A stretch of 47,427 bases of DNA from Treponema sp. Lineage in GTDB: Bacteria; Spirochaetota; Spirochaetia; Treponematales; Treponemataceae. Below are positions 1-6,652 of this stretch, in pieces. Numbering within the stretch: position 1 is the first letter of the stretch; each line of letters starts with the position of its first letter. The stretch covers positions 1 to 47,427 of the forward strand of contig JALCCK010000014.1 in NCBI GenBank assembly GCA_022640795.1. Reading direction: 5' to 3'. The position numbers and the translations under genes are program-made. The notes beneath the pieces are model-generated. The model had not been told where the DNA came from, did not search any database, and saw only the letters and a program-made list of their open reading frames with translations.

Positions 1-925
1 GCTGTTCGTCCCAGAAAACGATGTTTCCGCGGTCGCCGTCGCAGTCGGGCATATATCCCAGCAGAACGTCTGTACGTCCCCTGTTTCTGAGCGTGGTCAT
101 ATATTCGGCGCACCAGACAAGATTTTCAGGTTCCGGAATGATTGCGTGCCGGATATCACCGGGAGTTGCGTTCAGCGGATAGAAGGGTATGCCGCATTCG
201 TCGAACAGCGCTTTATCGACGGAGAGCGTCCGCGCCGATCCGTTCATGTCGGCGACAATTCCCGGTCTGTTCCCGGTGTCGTCGTTTTGCAGAAATTTGA
301 ACAGCCGTTCTTTTTCAGCGGAGTGACCGGTACCCGTTATGACTGTTTTGATAAAATCCGTATAGGCGCTGAGTGCCTGTTTTTTTACGGCCGGCTCGTT
401 TTCATAGACGCGGGAAAGTTCGAGGGGAGGGCAGGAAGACAGTTTTTCAAGTTCTCCGGTAACGGTAACCGTTTTACAGCGCTGCTCGAAGATCGCGGTA
501 AGCGCAGCGTTTTCTCTGCCGTCCAGAACACCCCCGTCATTTCCGCCGAATTTTATGCCGTTATATCCGACGGGATTATGACTTGCCGAAATATATATGA
601 ATCCGTCGGCGGCATTCCTGCTGTAGGCCATTATCTCCGGTGCAGCCGTTATACCGGCAAATTGTACCTCGACGTTTTCAAGCAGAAGCGTCCTGAGCAC
701 CGCATCGCAGATTTCAGGACCGGTCGGGCGAGTGTCGCGTCCGCAGACTATGACCGGATGTATTTTTCCGGTCGTTTTTTTTAAATAGGCAGAAAAAATC
801 TGGGCCGCCAGAGCGGAAAGAACCGTATTCCCGGTTCCGATGGCAGTCGATTTATCGTTTCCGTCTCCTGCTGCAGAAAAAACCTTCCTCCATCCGGAGG
901 CGGAAAGGATCATAGCGTGTTCCAT
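1..925 (-). CDS. Phosphoglucomutase/phosphomannomutase family protein (partial, runs off left edge)
   Basis: Alpha-D-phosphohexomutase: interconverts hexose 1- and 6-phosphates in the cytosol through a phosphoserine. The reading frame is open from ATG at 925 to the window edge (308 codons). Visible motifs are GRDTRPTG (about residues 62-69), the active-site loop ISASHNPVGYNGIKFG with phosphoserine at Ser115, and the metal-binding loop DCDGDR (294-299). The sugar-binding and C-terminal domains lie beyond the edge. Whether it prefers glucose, mannose or glucosamine phosphate cannot be told from this part. It diverges from mnmA. There is no Shine-Dalgarno before the ATG; the -10 lies only 6 nt upstream, which suggests a leaderless mRNA. 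Confidence 0.9.
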   Translation of the reverse strand, partial: MEHAMILSASGWRKVFSAAGDGNDKSTAIGTGNTVLSALAAQIFSAYLKKTTGKIHPVIVCGRDTRPTGPEICDAVLRTLLLENVEVQFAGITAAPEIMAYSRNAADGFIYISASHNPVGYNGIKFGGNDGGVLDGRENAALTAIFEQRCKTVTVTGELEKLSSCPPLELSRVYENEPAVKKQALSAYTDFIKTVITGTGHSAEKERLFKFLQNDDTGNRPGIVADMNGSARTLSVDKALFDECGIPFYPLNATPGDIRHAIIPEPENLVWCAEYMTTLRNRGRTDVLLGYMPDCDGDRGNIVFWDEQ

Positions 926-931
926 GAAACT

Positions 932-960
932 ATCATACCATATAGTACCGGACGCTTCAA
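932..960 (-). promoter_or_regulatory. Promoter of the phosphohexomutase gene, probably leaderless
   Basis: On the minus strand TTGAAG (960-955), a 17-bp spacer and TATGAT (937-932) are followed after 6 nt by the ATG at 925. The predicted start of transcription falls on or next to the start codon. Confidence 0.5.
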
Positions 961-1014
961 TTAAAATAAAATTTATAACTTTACTAAAATACTAGGAAAT
1001 ATGCTGAAATTCTC

Positions 1015-1043
1015 TTTACTTTTATTTTTCCTCTGTATATAGT
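1015..1043 (+). promoter_or_regulatory. Candidate sigma70-type promoter of mnmA
   Basis: TTTACT (1015-1020), a 17-bp spacer and TATAGT (1038-1043). The transcript would begin near 1050, directly ahead of the hairpin at 1054-1080. Confidence 0.45.
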
Positions 1044-1053
1044 AAAAAAAACA

Positions 1054-1088
1054 GCTGCCGCTCCCTTTGGAGGCGACGGCAAATTTTT
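1054..1088 (+). terminator. Hairpin plus T-run in the mnmA 5' leader (possible attenuator)
   Basis: GCTGCCGCTCC (1054-1064) pairs with GGAGGCGACGGC (1069-1080) through about ten pairs, with one G-U, one mismatch and one bulge, around a CTTT loop. AAATTTTT follows. It lies between the likely transcription start and the mnmA start codon, so it could attenuate mnmA or be incidental. Confidence 0.35.
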
Positions 1089-1097
1089 ATCCGTAGT

Positions 1098-2270
1098 ATG
1101 GCTGGAGAAACAGTGGAATATTCTGATTTGAAGATGCCCGGGAAGGGTGACTGCGTTGCCGTCGGATTGTCCGGCGGCGTAGATTCTACATTGACTGCAA
1201 TGTTGCTTAAAAATAAAGGATGCCGCGTTATCGGGGTAACGATGTCGTTATGGAAGGGCGACCTTCCGCAGTTGCCGCAGGGGAAACTGCTGCGGGGGTC
1301 CTGCTATGGTCCCGATGAAGTAACGGACATCGAAGAGTGCCGGAAATTCTGTAACGAACACGATATTGAGTATCACGTTATCGATGTGAAGGAACAGTAC
1401 CAGAAGGCTGTGCTTGATTATTTTAAAGCCGAATACCGTGCCGGCCGGACTCCGAACCCCTGTATTCAGTGCAACCGGTTTGTCAAATTCGGTGCGCTGC
1501 TGCAGGGAATTCGTGAAGCCGGTATTGCGTTCGATTATTTTTGTACCGGCCATTATGCCCGTATGGTCCGGCCCGAACAGGGCCTCTGGGGTACCGGCTG
1601 CCGTCCGGCCATGATTGCCTCGGCAACGGATATTTCCAAGGATCAGGCCTATTTTCTGTATAAAATTCCTTCGGCGGTGCTTGAAACCGTCCGGTTCCCG
1701 CTCTACGGTATTACAAAGAAAGAGACTTTCGAAATTGCACGAAAACTTGACCTGAAAGCTGCAGAACGGCATGAAAGTCAGGATTTTATTCCGGAAGAGT
1801 ATTTCGATCTGCTTTTTTCCGACAAACCGTCGGTTACCGGCGATATCATCGATCTGGACGGACACATTCTCGGAAAACATCGCGGGATCGAACACTATAC
1901 GATAGGGCAGCGGAGGGGACTGGGAGTCAGTACCGGCCGTCCGTTGTACGTGCATTCGATCGATGCGCGGACTAATGTAGTTGTGCTTGCCGATAATGAC
2001 GCGCTCAGCTGCAGGGGACTGATCGCCGGCGATATGGCATGGCCGGGATCCGTCGAACCGCAGCAGCGTTTCCGTTCGCTGGTTAAAATACGGTTTGCCT
2101 CGCGCCCTGTCGGCTGTACGGTCGAACCCTTCAGCGCTGAAAACGGCGACCGGGAGGTCAGCATAACCTTCGACGAACCGCAGCGTGCCGTCGCCCCGGG
2201 GCAGTCTGCGGTGCTGTACTGCGACGGAGTAATCATCGGCGGCGGAACTATTTTACGGAGTCTGCAGTAA
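1098..2270 (+). CDS. mnmA: tRNA-specific 2-thiouridylase MnmA
   Basis: Adenylates and thiolates U34 of tRNA-Lys, -Glu and -Gln in the cytosol. The 390-aa protein has the PP-loop SGGVDS (25-30), the NPCIQCN motif (Cys122, Cys125), TGHYAR (150-155), SKDQAYFLY (180-188) and the C-terminal barrel beginning near HYTIGQRRGLG. In E. coli MnmA the active-site cysteines sit in a DxxC motif and in a later GICFIG motif. Here the first is CxxC, and the later segment reads ESQDFIPEEYF (226-236) with no cysteine. Cys149, next to GHYAR, is an unusual extra one. The start at 1098 has no clear Shine-Dalgarno; Met13 (1134) is an alternative. It is transcribed alone, divergent from the phosphohexomutase gene. 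Confidence 0.93.
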   Translation: MAGETVEYSDLKMPGKGDCVAVGLSGGVDSTLTAMLLKNKGCRVIGVTMSLWKGDLPQLPQGKLLRGSCYGPDEVTDIEECRKFCNEHDIEYHVIDVKEQYQKAVLDYFKAEYRAGRTPNPCIQCNRFVKFGALLQGIREAGIAFDYFCTGHYARMVRPEQGLWGTGCRPAMIASATDISKDQAYFLYKIPSAVLETVRFPLYGITKKETFEIARKLDLKAAERHESQDFIPEEYFDLLFSDKPSVTGDIIDLDGHILGKHRGIEHYTIGQRRGLGVSTGRPLYVHSIDARTNVVVLADNDALSCRGLIAGDMAWPGSVEPQQRFRSLVKIRFASRPVGCTVEPFSAENGDREVSITFDEPQRAVAPGQSAVLYCDGVIIGGGTILRSLQ

Positions 2271-2295
2271 AGCAATGCTTGTATACAGAAAAACT

Positions 2296-2326
2296 GCATA
2301 AATACGCGGTATACGTATTTTTATGC
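2296..2326 (+). terminator. AT-rich hairpin after mnmA (weak terminator candidate)
   Basis: GCATAAATACG (2296-2306) pairs with CGTATTTTTATGC (2314-2326) with a two-base bulge and a 7-nt loop. There is no clean T-tract after it, so termination is uncertain. Confidence 0.3.
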
Positions 2327-2345
2327 ATGAAAACCGTATATCTTA

Positions 2346-2374
2346 TTGACAAAGTAGCAGATTGCAGTTATATA
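2346..2374 (+). promoter_or_regulatory. Strong sigma70-type promoter of metQ
   Basis: TTGACA (2346-2351), a 17-bp spacer and TATATA (2369-2374). Transcription would start near 2381, leaving a leader of about 150 nt before the metQ start codon. Confidence 0.7.
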
Positions 2375-2380
2375 CTTCAC

Positions 2381-2520
2381 GTATAACTTATTTTTCAGGT
2401 AGAGAGGAGAATTGATAAAACTACATCCGTGTAGTTTTATCAATCGTCGTTGTTCAGGCGTCGCTTTCACAACGGCGATATTCGCCATCTGTGGCGGACA
2501 AGCTTTGCTTGAGTTTTTAT
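2381..2520 (+). ncRNA. Highly structured 5' leader of metQ (candidate cis-regulatory RNA)
   Basis: Stem I is a perfect 15-bp hairpin (2411-2425 with 2430-2444, loop TCCG). Stem II abuts it without a gap: CGTCGTTGT (2445-2453) with ACAACGGCG (2469-2477), nine pairs including one G-U. Stem III is CGCCA (2483-2487) with TGGCG (2492-2496), and competes with GGCGA/TCGCC (2474-2478/2482-2486). Stem IV is CAAGC/GCTTG (2499-2503/2507-2511) followed by AGTTTTT, just ahead of the AGGAG at 2521. I recognise no known riboswitch consensus. Alternative pairings next to a T-run and a ribosome site suggest attenuation, but that is inference. Confidence 0.5.
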
Positions 2521-2532
2521 AGGAGCATGAAT

Positions 2533-3345
2533 ATGAAAAAAAATCTTACAACTGCGGCAGCGGTGCTGGCCGCAACTCTCATTGCGCTGCCGGTATTTTC
2601 CGGCGGATCGAAGGATAAAGACAAAAGAGTGCTTACCATCGGTGCAACCCCGGAACCGCATGCGGAAATACTGAATCTGGTAAAAGACGACCTTGCAAAA
2701 GAGGGAATTACGCTCAAAGTCGTTGAGTTCACCGACTATGTAACACCGAACGAAGCGGTTGAATCGGGAGAAATCGACGGAAACTATTTTCAGCATGCTC
2801 CATATATGGAAACTTTTAACAAGGAAAAAGGGTACCATCTGGTCAGCGTCGCCGGTGTTCATATAGAACCGCTTGCCCTGTATTCGAAGAAATACACGAA
2901 AACTGCGGACATTCCCGACGGTGCCGTCGTCGCGATTCCGAATGACCCGACGAACGAAGGCCGGGCTCTGCTCCTGCTGCAGTCGGCCGGTCTGATAACG
3001 CTTAAGAGCGATGCGGGGCTTACCGCCGTTCCGTCCGATATTACGGAAAACAGCAGAAAATTTAAATTCCGTGAAATTGAAGCAGCCTCTCTTCCGAGAG
3101 TTCTTGATGATGTCGACGCAGCCGTTATCAACGGAAACTATGCGCTTCCGGCCGGTTTAAGTGCTTCAAAAGACGGACTGATTGTAGAGGGAAAAGATTC
3201 TCCGTATGTCAATATTCTGGTCGTCAAAGACGGGAACCAGAATGATCCGAGAATCAAAGCACTTGCAAAAGCGCTGACCAGTCAGAAAGTCAAGGATTAT
3301 ATTCTCAGCCATTATCCCGACGGTGCGGTCGTACCGGTTTTCTAA
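2533..3345 (+). CDS. metQ: MetQ/NlpA-family substrate-binding protein (probable methionine binding)
   Basis: Periplasmic binding protein of the NlpA family that delivers methionine, or a similar amino acid, to an ABC importer. Family signs are LTIGATPEPHAEIL at the mature start, VVEFTDYVTPNEAV, the EIDGNYFQHAPYM segment, and the ending VKDYILSHYPDGAVVPVF. Start chosen at 2533 (270 aa), because AGGAG at 2521-2525 lies 7 nt upstream; the ATG at 2527 is too close. The signal peptide has a KKN charge and a hydrophobic core ending LPVFSGGSKD. There is no cysteine at a lipobox, although most family members are lipoproteins, so it may be soluble. No permease or ATPase gene lies beside it, so its transporter is elsewhere. 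Confidence 0.88.
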   Translation: MKKNLTTAAAVLAATLIALPVFSGGSKDKDKRVLTIGATPEPHAEILNLVKDDLAKEGITLKVVEFTDYVTPNEAVESGEIDGNYFQHAPYMETFNKEKGYHLVSVAGVHIEPLALYSKKYTKTADIPDGAVVAIPNDPTNEGRALLLLQSAGLITLKSDAGLTAVPSDITENSRKFKFREIEAASLPRVLDDVDAAVINGNYALPAGLSASKDGLIVEGKDSPYVNILVVKDGNQNDPRIKALAKALTSQKVKDYILSHYPDGAVVPVF

Positions 3346-3375
3346 TCGTCCGGAGGACGGTTAATTTACCGGTAC
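3331..3375. terminator. Bidirectional terminator-like inverted repeat between convergent genes
   Basis: GTACCGG (3331-3337) pairs with CCGGTAC (3369-3375), and TAATCGTCC (3343-3351) with GGACGGTTA (3355-3363) around a GGA loop. The structure contains the stop codons of both metQ and the convergent minus-strand gene. Confidence 0.55.
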
Positions 3376-4227
3376 CGTATAGGAAACCGTCGTTTCCGTA
3401 CCGAGAATATCTTTGACCGTTACCGAGAGAATATCCCGTCCGTGGGGAAGCAGTATGTTTCCGAGCAGCTGCTTTTCCGCATCGGGATACATATCCTGCA
3501 CCGAATACGGTTTCCTTCCCATAAGACACAGCCTGTTGTCCTTTCTGACAAGAATATCATAGGTCAGTTCTTCTACCGCAGCTCCGTTAAGCGAAACCGT
3601 CGTTGCAAAGGGAACTGCTGTTTTCTGACGGTTTTTATACAACCGGTATTTTCCTGCAGCAAGCGGCCGGGGGCCAGGAATACTGAAGCTTCTGCCGCTT
3701 GCGTCGACGGCGGTTATACCGTCGATCTTCAACCCGGGTTCCCTGCCGATTCGCGGCATTACGGTGCGCGGGTTTATTGCTGTTCCGCTTTTTGCATCCA
3801 GTACCTGAAATTCAAGGCAGCTTTTTCCCTGCTGCCAGCCGGAATTACCGGTTTCCCCAAGCACAGCTCCCGAATCTATCGTTTTTCTGGTCAGATCTTT
3901 GTCAATGCTGCCCAGATTACCGTACACCGTCAGCAGATCGTCCCGGTGCTCCAGCACAACCGCATTTCCCAGTGTCGATTCAAACCATCCGTAATCACCG
4001 TTATGTTCGGTCATGACGATAAGAACGCGGCCGGTTTCTGCGGATTTGACGGTTCCCGGTTCCGAGAAAATGAGGGAGCTGCTCAGCGTACCGCCGCGCA
4101 GCTGCCCGAAATACGAGTAGAACGAATCGGGAACTACCTGCTGCGGCCAGTCGAATGCCGATACCGCCGCCGCCAGCAGAAACAGCGCAACACCGATGCT
4201 TCTTTTCAGTAGAACCTTTTTTTTCAT
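3361..4227 (-). CDS. Exported degenerate M23/LytM-domain protein
   Basis: The 288-aa protein has an N-terminal signal peptide (about residues 1-24, ending AAAVSAF). A LytM-type fold is visible in GNAVVLEHRDDLLTVYGNL, the GAVLGETGNSGW turn and SCLEFQVLD followed by INPR. In active M23 endopeptidases the zinc ligands come from an H-D pair, a YAHL-like His and an HxH motif. Here these positions read YGNL and SCLEF, and the upstream H/D pair is also absent. It is therefore probably non-catalytic, like the EnvC/NlpD activators of amidases; that role is inference. The gene follows the propeller-protein gene by 9 nt (likely an operon), and GGAGTGAGG precedes its start. Confidence 0.75.
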   Translation of the reverse strand: MKKKVLLKRSIGVALFLLAAAVSAFDWPQQVVPDSFYSYFGQLRGGTLSSSLIFSEPGTVKSAETGRVLIVMTEHNGDYGWFESTLGNAVVLEHRDDLLTVYGNLGSIDKDLTRKTIDSGAVLGETGNSGWQQGKSCLEFQVLDAKSGTAINPRTVMPRIGREPGLKIDGITAVDASGRSFSIPGPRPLAAGKYRLYKNRQKTAVPFATTVSLNGAAVEELTYDILVRKDNRLCLMGRKPYSVQDMYPDAEKQLLGNILLPHGRDILSVTVKDILGTETTVSYTVPVN

Positions 4228-4236
4228 AATACTGCC

Positions 4237-5298
4237 TCACTCCTTCGTTATAGTCATGCGGGAAATAGTTCCGTCTTTTCCGATAAACAAGTCACCGTCG
4301 CGTGCAATAATGAAAGCCGTATCGGCAGTGAATGAAAAAGAACCCGCTATGTGTTTGAACGCTTCCAGAATGGAGACGGTATATGTGCTGCCGGTACGGC
4401 TCAGAATGTAGACCGGTTTTCCCGAACCTGATTCTTCAATTTCAACGATCCGTCCTTTCAGCGGCAGATGACGGATTTCCTTTGTCTCCACATCTGCTAT
4501 TCCAAGCCCGTCTTTATAATTGTAACAGACAAATCTTCCGTTTCTGCTGAATTTGACAAGAACCTGCCAGGAGACGTTGCCGGGCAGATATTCGTGGAGA
4601 ACAATCTTGTTCTGCGCTGCAAGATGTTTTACCAGCACGAACCGCTGCTGATCCTGTCCTGAAACGCAGGCCGTGTAGTCTCCTGATGCTGATATTCCTG
4701 CACCGAGAATGACCTGATAGTTGCTGCCGCCGGGAGCGTAGTCCTGCACAATCGTTCCGTTCCGGTCGAAGACTTTTACGGTTCCGTCGGCAAAACCGGC
4801 GACACAGCCTGCTTCCGAAGCGGAAAATGCCGTGACAGGCATGGTTCCTTCGTAACTCCAGCTTACGGAACCGTCGGAAGCACAGTGATCAAACGAACTG
4901 CCGCCGGGCAGAAAAAGATATATTCTGTCGTTCTGGATGAACGGGAACCCGCTCTTTTTTATAGTACCGGACAGCTCACCTGCCGCGGTGTAGATCGGGA
5001 TGCTGCTGTCGTCCGGACCGTATACGGCGAAAAAAGATTCCGAAATGGCAGCTTTGTAGGGGAACGTCGTTATCGACGAAATCTTCCCGTCGGGTGTAAA
5101 ATATCCGATAGTCTGGCCGAGACGGAACGGCAGTTTTACTGCAGTGTCTTCATCACCGGAATTCCGGGCGACAGGAATCGTCCATTTCGGAGTAATCTGC
5201 AGCTCCCTGCCGAGCGGCCGTACCGCGGTAAAAAAATAGACAAGAAAAAGAATACCGAGGCAAACAACTAAAAAAGGAATATTTTTTTTCAATTTCAT
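4237..5298 (-). CDS. Membrane-anchored beta-propeller-like protein, function unknown
   Basis: A 353-aa protein with one N-terminal membrane segment (about residues 7-25, IPFLVVCLGILFLVYFF) and an extracytoplasmic remainder. Repeating beta-rich units such as DGSVSWSYEG, DGTVKVFDRNGTIVQD and DGDLFIGKDGTISRM resemble WD40/PQQ-type blades. No catalytic motif is apparent. It is co-transcribed with the degenerate LytM protein 9 nt downstream, which suggests a joint envelope role (inference). There is no Shine-Dalgarno in range: an AGGAGG lies about 25 nt upstream, inside the promoter spacer. The -10 ends 8 nt before the ATG, so the mRNA is probably leaderless. Confidence 0.75.
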   Translation of the reverse strand: MKLKKNIPFLVVCLGILFLVYFFTAVRPLGRELQITPKWTIPVARNSGDEDTAVKLPFRLGQTIGYFTPDGKISSITTFPYKAAISESFFAVYGPDDSSIPIYTAAGELSGTIKKSGFPFIQNDRIYLFLPGGSSFDHCASDGSVSWSYEGTMPVTAFSASEAGCVAGFADGTVKVFDRNGTIVQDYAPGGSNYQVILGAGISASGDYTACVSGQDQQRFVLVKHLAAQNKIVLHEYLPGNVSWQVLVKFSRNGRFVCYNYKDGLGIADVETKEIRHLPLKGRIVEIEESGSGKPVYILSRTGSTYTVSILEAFKHIAGSFSFTADTAFIIARDGDLFIGKDGTISRMTITKE

Positions 5299-5316
5299 GA
5301 TTTTTTATGATATAAT
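5288..5316 (+). promoter_or_regulatory. Candidate promoter of cdd overlapping the divergent promoter
   Basis: TTCAAT (5288-5293), a 17-bp spacer and a perfect TATAAT (5311-5316). Its -10 shares two bases with the minus-strand -10, so the two promoters should exclude each other. Confidence 0.45.
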
Positions 5317-5335
5317 AATGGCTACCTCCTGTCAA
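5307..5335 (-). promoter_or_regulatory. Promoter of the propeller/LytM operon, leaderless type
   Basis: On the minus strand TTGACA (5335-5330), a 17-bp spacer and TATCAT (5312-5307), then 8 nt to the ATG at 5298. The -10 overlaps the divergent -10 at 5311-5316. Confidence 0.65.
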
Positions 5336-5388
5336 TTAAACAGGCGGTGATTGTTTTTGAGAGTAATTTTTCACGTAAGAGGAACAAC

Positions 5389-5835
5389 ATGAGTAAAATT
5401 AAAATTCCGCAGGAAAAAATCAACGAACTTTTCAGAATGGCTTCAGAAGCCGCCGGAAATTCCTATTCGCCGTATTCTCACTTTCCTGTCGGTGCGGCGC
5501 TCCTGCTGGAAGACGGTACTATCGTTACCGGCGCCAATATAGAGAACAGGTCTTTCGGACTGACCAATTGTGCAGAACGGTCGGCCGTTTTCACCGCTGC
5601 ATCGCAGGGATACCGCAGTTTTTCTGCACTCGTTATCGTTACGCCAGAATCAGCGTATCCGGTGGGACCGTGCGGTGCGTGCCGGCAGGTGCTGACCGAA
5701 TTTGCTCCGGCGGAAACACCGGTTATTTTCGGACCGAAAGCCGATAATCTTGTCTATTCGACCCTCGGGGAGCTGTATCCGTACGACAGCCTGCATGAAC
5801 TGGCGTCCGCTAAGGATCTAAAGAACAGTAAATAA
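5389..5835 (+). CDS. cdd: Cytidine deaminase
   Basis: Zinc enzyme converting cytidine and deoxycytidine to uridine and deoxyuridine in pyrimidine salvage. The 148-aa length fits the small tetrameric class. Zinc and catalytic residues are visible in NCAERSA (Cys61, Glu63) and GPCGACRQVL (Cys95, Cys98); the substrate region FPVGAAL and GANIEN is also present. The start is set at 5389 because AGAGG at 5378-5382 lies 6 nt upstream; an in-frame ATG at 5347 has no ribosome site and would add a non-conserved tail. It is divergent from the propeller-protein operon. Confidence 0.95.
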   Translation: MSKIKIPQEKINELFRMASEAAGNSYSPYSHFPVGAALLLEDGTIVTGANIENRSFGLTNCAERSAVFTAASQGYRSFSALVIVTPESAYPVGPCGACRQVLTEFAPAETPVIFGPKADNLVYSTLGELYPYDSLHELASAKDLKNSK

Positions 5836-5854
5836 CTGCCTCTTTTTGTATAAC

Positions 5855-5883
5855 TTGACAAAGCAACGTAAACATTGCAAAAT
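5855..5883 (+). promoter_or_regulatory. Candidate promoter of the HTH-EIIA gene
   Basis: TTGACA (5855-5860), a 17-bp spacer and CAAAAT (5878-5883). The -35 is perfect and the -10 is weak. Confidence 0.45.
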
Positions 5884-5923
5884 ATTCAATAAAAGTCGTA
5901 GCATATGATTAAGGAGAACAACC

Positions 5924-6574
5924 GTGGAAGATGATATTCTTACTATAGAAGAAGTAGCTAAATATCTGCGTGTTTCTGAACGGACTGTATATGATTGGGC
6001 CCAGAAGGGCGAGATACCATCCGGAAAAATAGGAACCGTATGGCGGTTTAAAAAATCTGAAATAGAAAAATGGGTTAACGAACGTCTTTCCTCTGCAAAT
6101 AAACACAATGATCCGGTTGCTGCCATTCAGGTCAAAAATATTCTTTCTCCTGACCGGATTGTATTCATAACACAGTCGACGAAACACGATGCGCTGGTCG
6201 AACTTGCCGAAAATCTGAGCACCGCTCCGCAGGTAAAATACGCTGATGAACTTACCCGTGAAATCCTGAAGCGGGAAGAATTGATGTCCACTGCCATCGG
6301 CCGCGGAATCGCCATTCCTCATGTCAGACTTTCGTCGGTTACCGATCTGGTCATGTCGGTCGGAATCTGTAAAAATCCGGTTATCGATTTTCAGAGCATT
6401 GATGATGAACCGGTACGGCTGCTTATCATGATCGCAGCTGCATACAACCAGCATTCATATTATCTTCAGACGCTTTCTTTTTTCAGTTCCAAACTGAGAA
6501 ACCGGGAACTTCGTAACCAGCTTCTTTCTGCACATTCCGCTCAGGAAGCATATGACCTTCTGATAAAGGATTAA
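5924..6574 (+). CDS. Excisionase-type HTH fused to PTS EIIA (PtsN-like) domain
   Basis: A 216-aa two-domain protein. Residues 4-55 form an excisionase/MerR-like winged helix (LTIEEVAKYLRVSERTVYDW and GTVWRFKKSEIEKWV). Residues 70-216 form an EIIA(Ntr)-type domain with the phosphorylation site GRGIAIPHVR (His133) intact. EIIA(Ntr) proteins take phosphate from HPr-like carriers and regulate partners; the joined DNA-binding domain suggests a phosphate-tuned regulator (inference). The start codon is GTG at 5924, with AAGGAG (5911-5916) 7 nt upstream. No sugar permease genes are nearby. The gene is followed by a hairpin array. Confidence 0.9.
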   Translation: MEDDILTIEEVAKYLRVSERTVYDWAQKGEIPSGKIGTVWRFKKSEIEKWVNERLSSANKHNDPVAAIQVKNILSPDRIVFITQSTKHDALVELAENLSTAPQVKYADELTREILKREELMSTAIGRGIAIPHVRLSSVTDLVMSVGICKNPVIDFQSIDDEPVRLLIMIAAAYNQHSYYLQTLSFFSSKLRNRELRNQLLSAHSAQEAYDLLIKD

Positions 6575-6595
6575 ATCTGTTACCACCGTAAGATT

Positions 6596-6652
6596 GCACT
6601 TTCAAAACTCCTCAGACTTTTGAAAGTGCCCCGGTTAATACAGTTTAACCGG
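6596..6652. terminator. Two consecutive hairpins between convergent genes
   Basis: A perfect 12-bp stem, GCACTTTCAAAA (6596-6607) with TTTTGAAAGTGC (6618-6629), is followed by a perfect 8-bp stem, CCGGTTAA (6631-6638) with TTAACCGG (6645-6652). The second overlaps the 3' end of the minus-strand gene. There is no long T-tract on the plus side. Confidence 0.5.

Noticed and set aside
146..784. 212-aa open frame on the plus strand
   Set aside because: Antisense shadow of the phosphohexomutase, whose motifs are clear on the minus strand.
2381..2532. Known SAM-type riboswitch before metQ
   Set aside because: None of the conserved SAM-I core text is present; listed as an unclassified leader instead.
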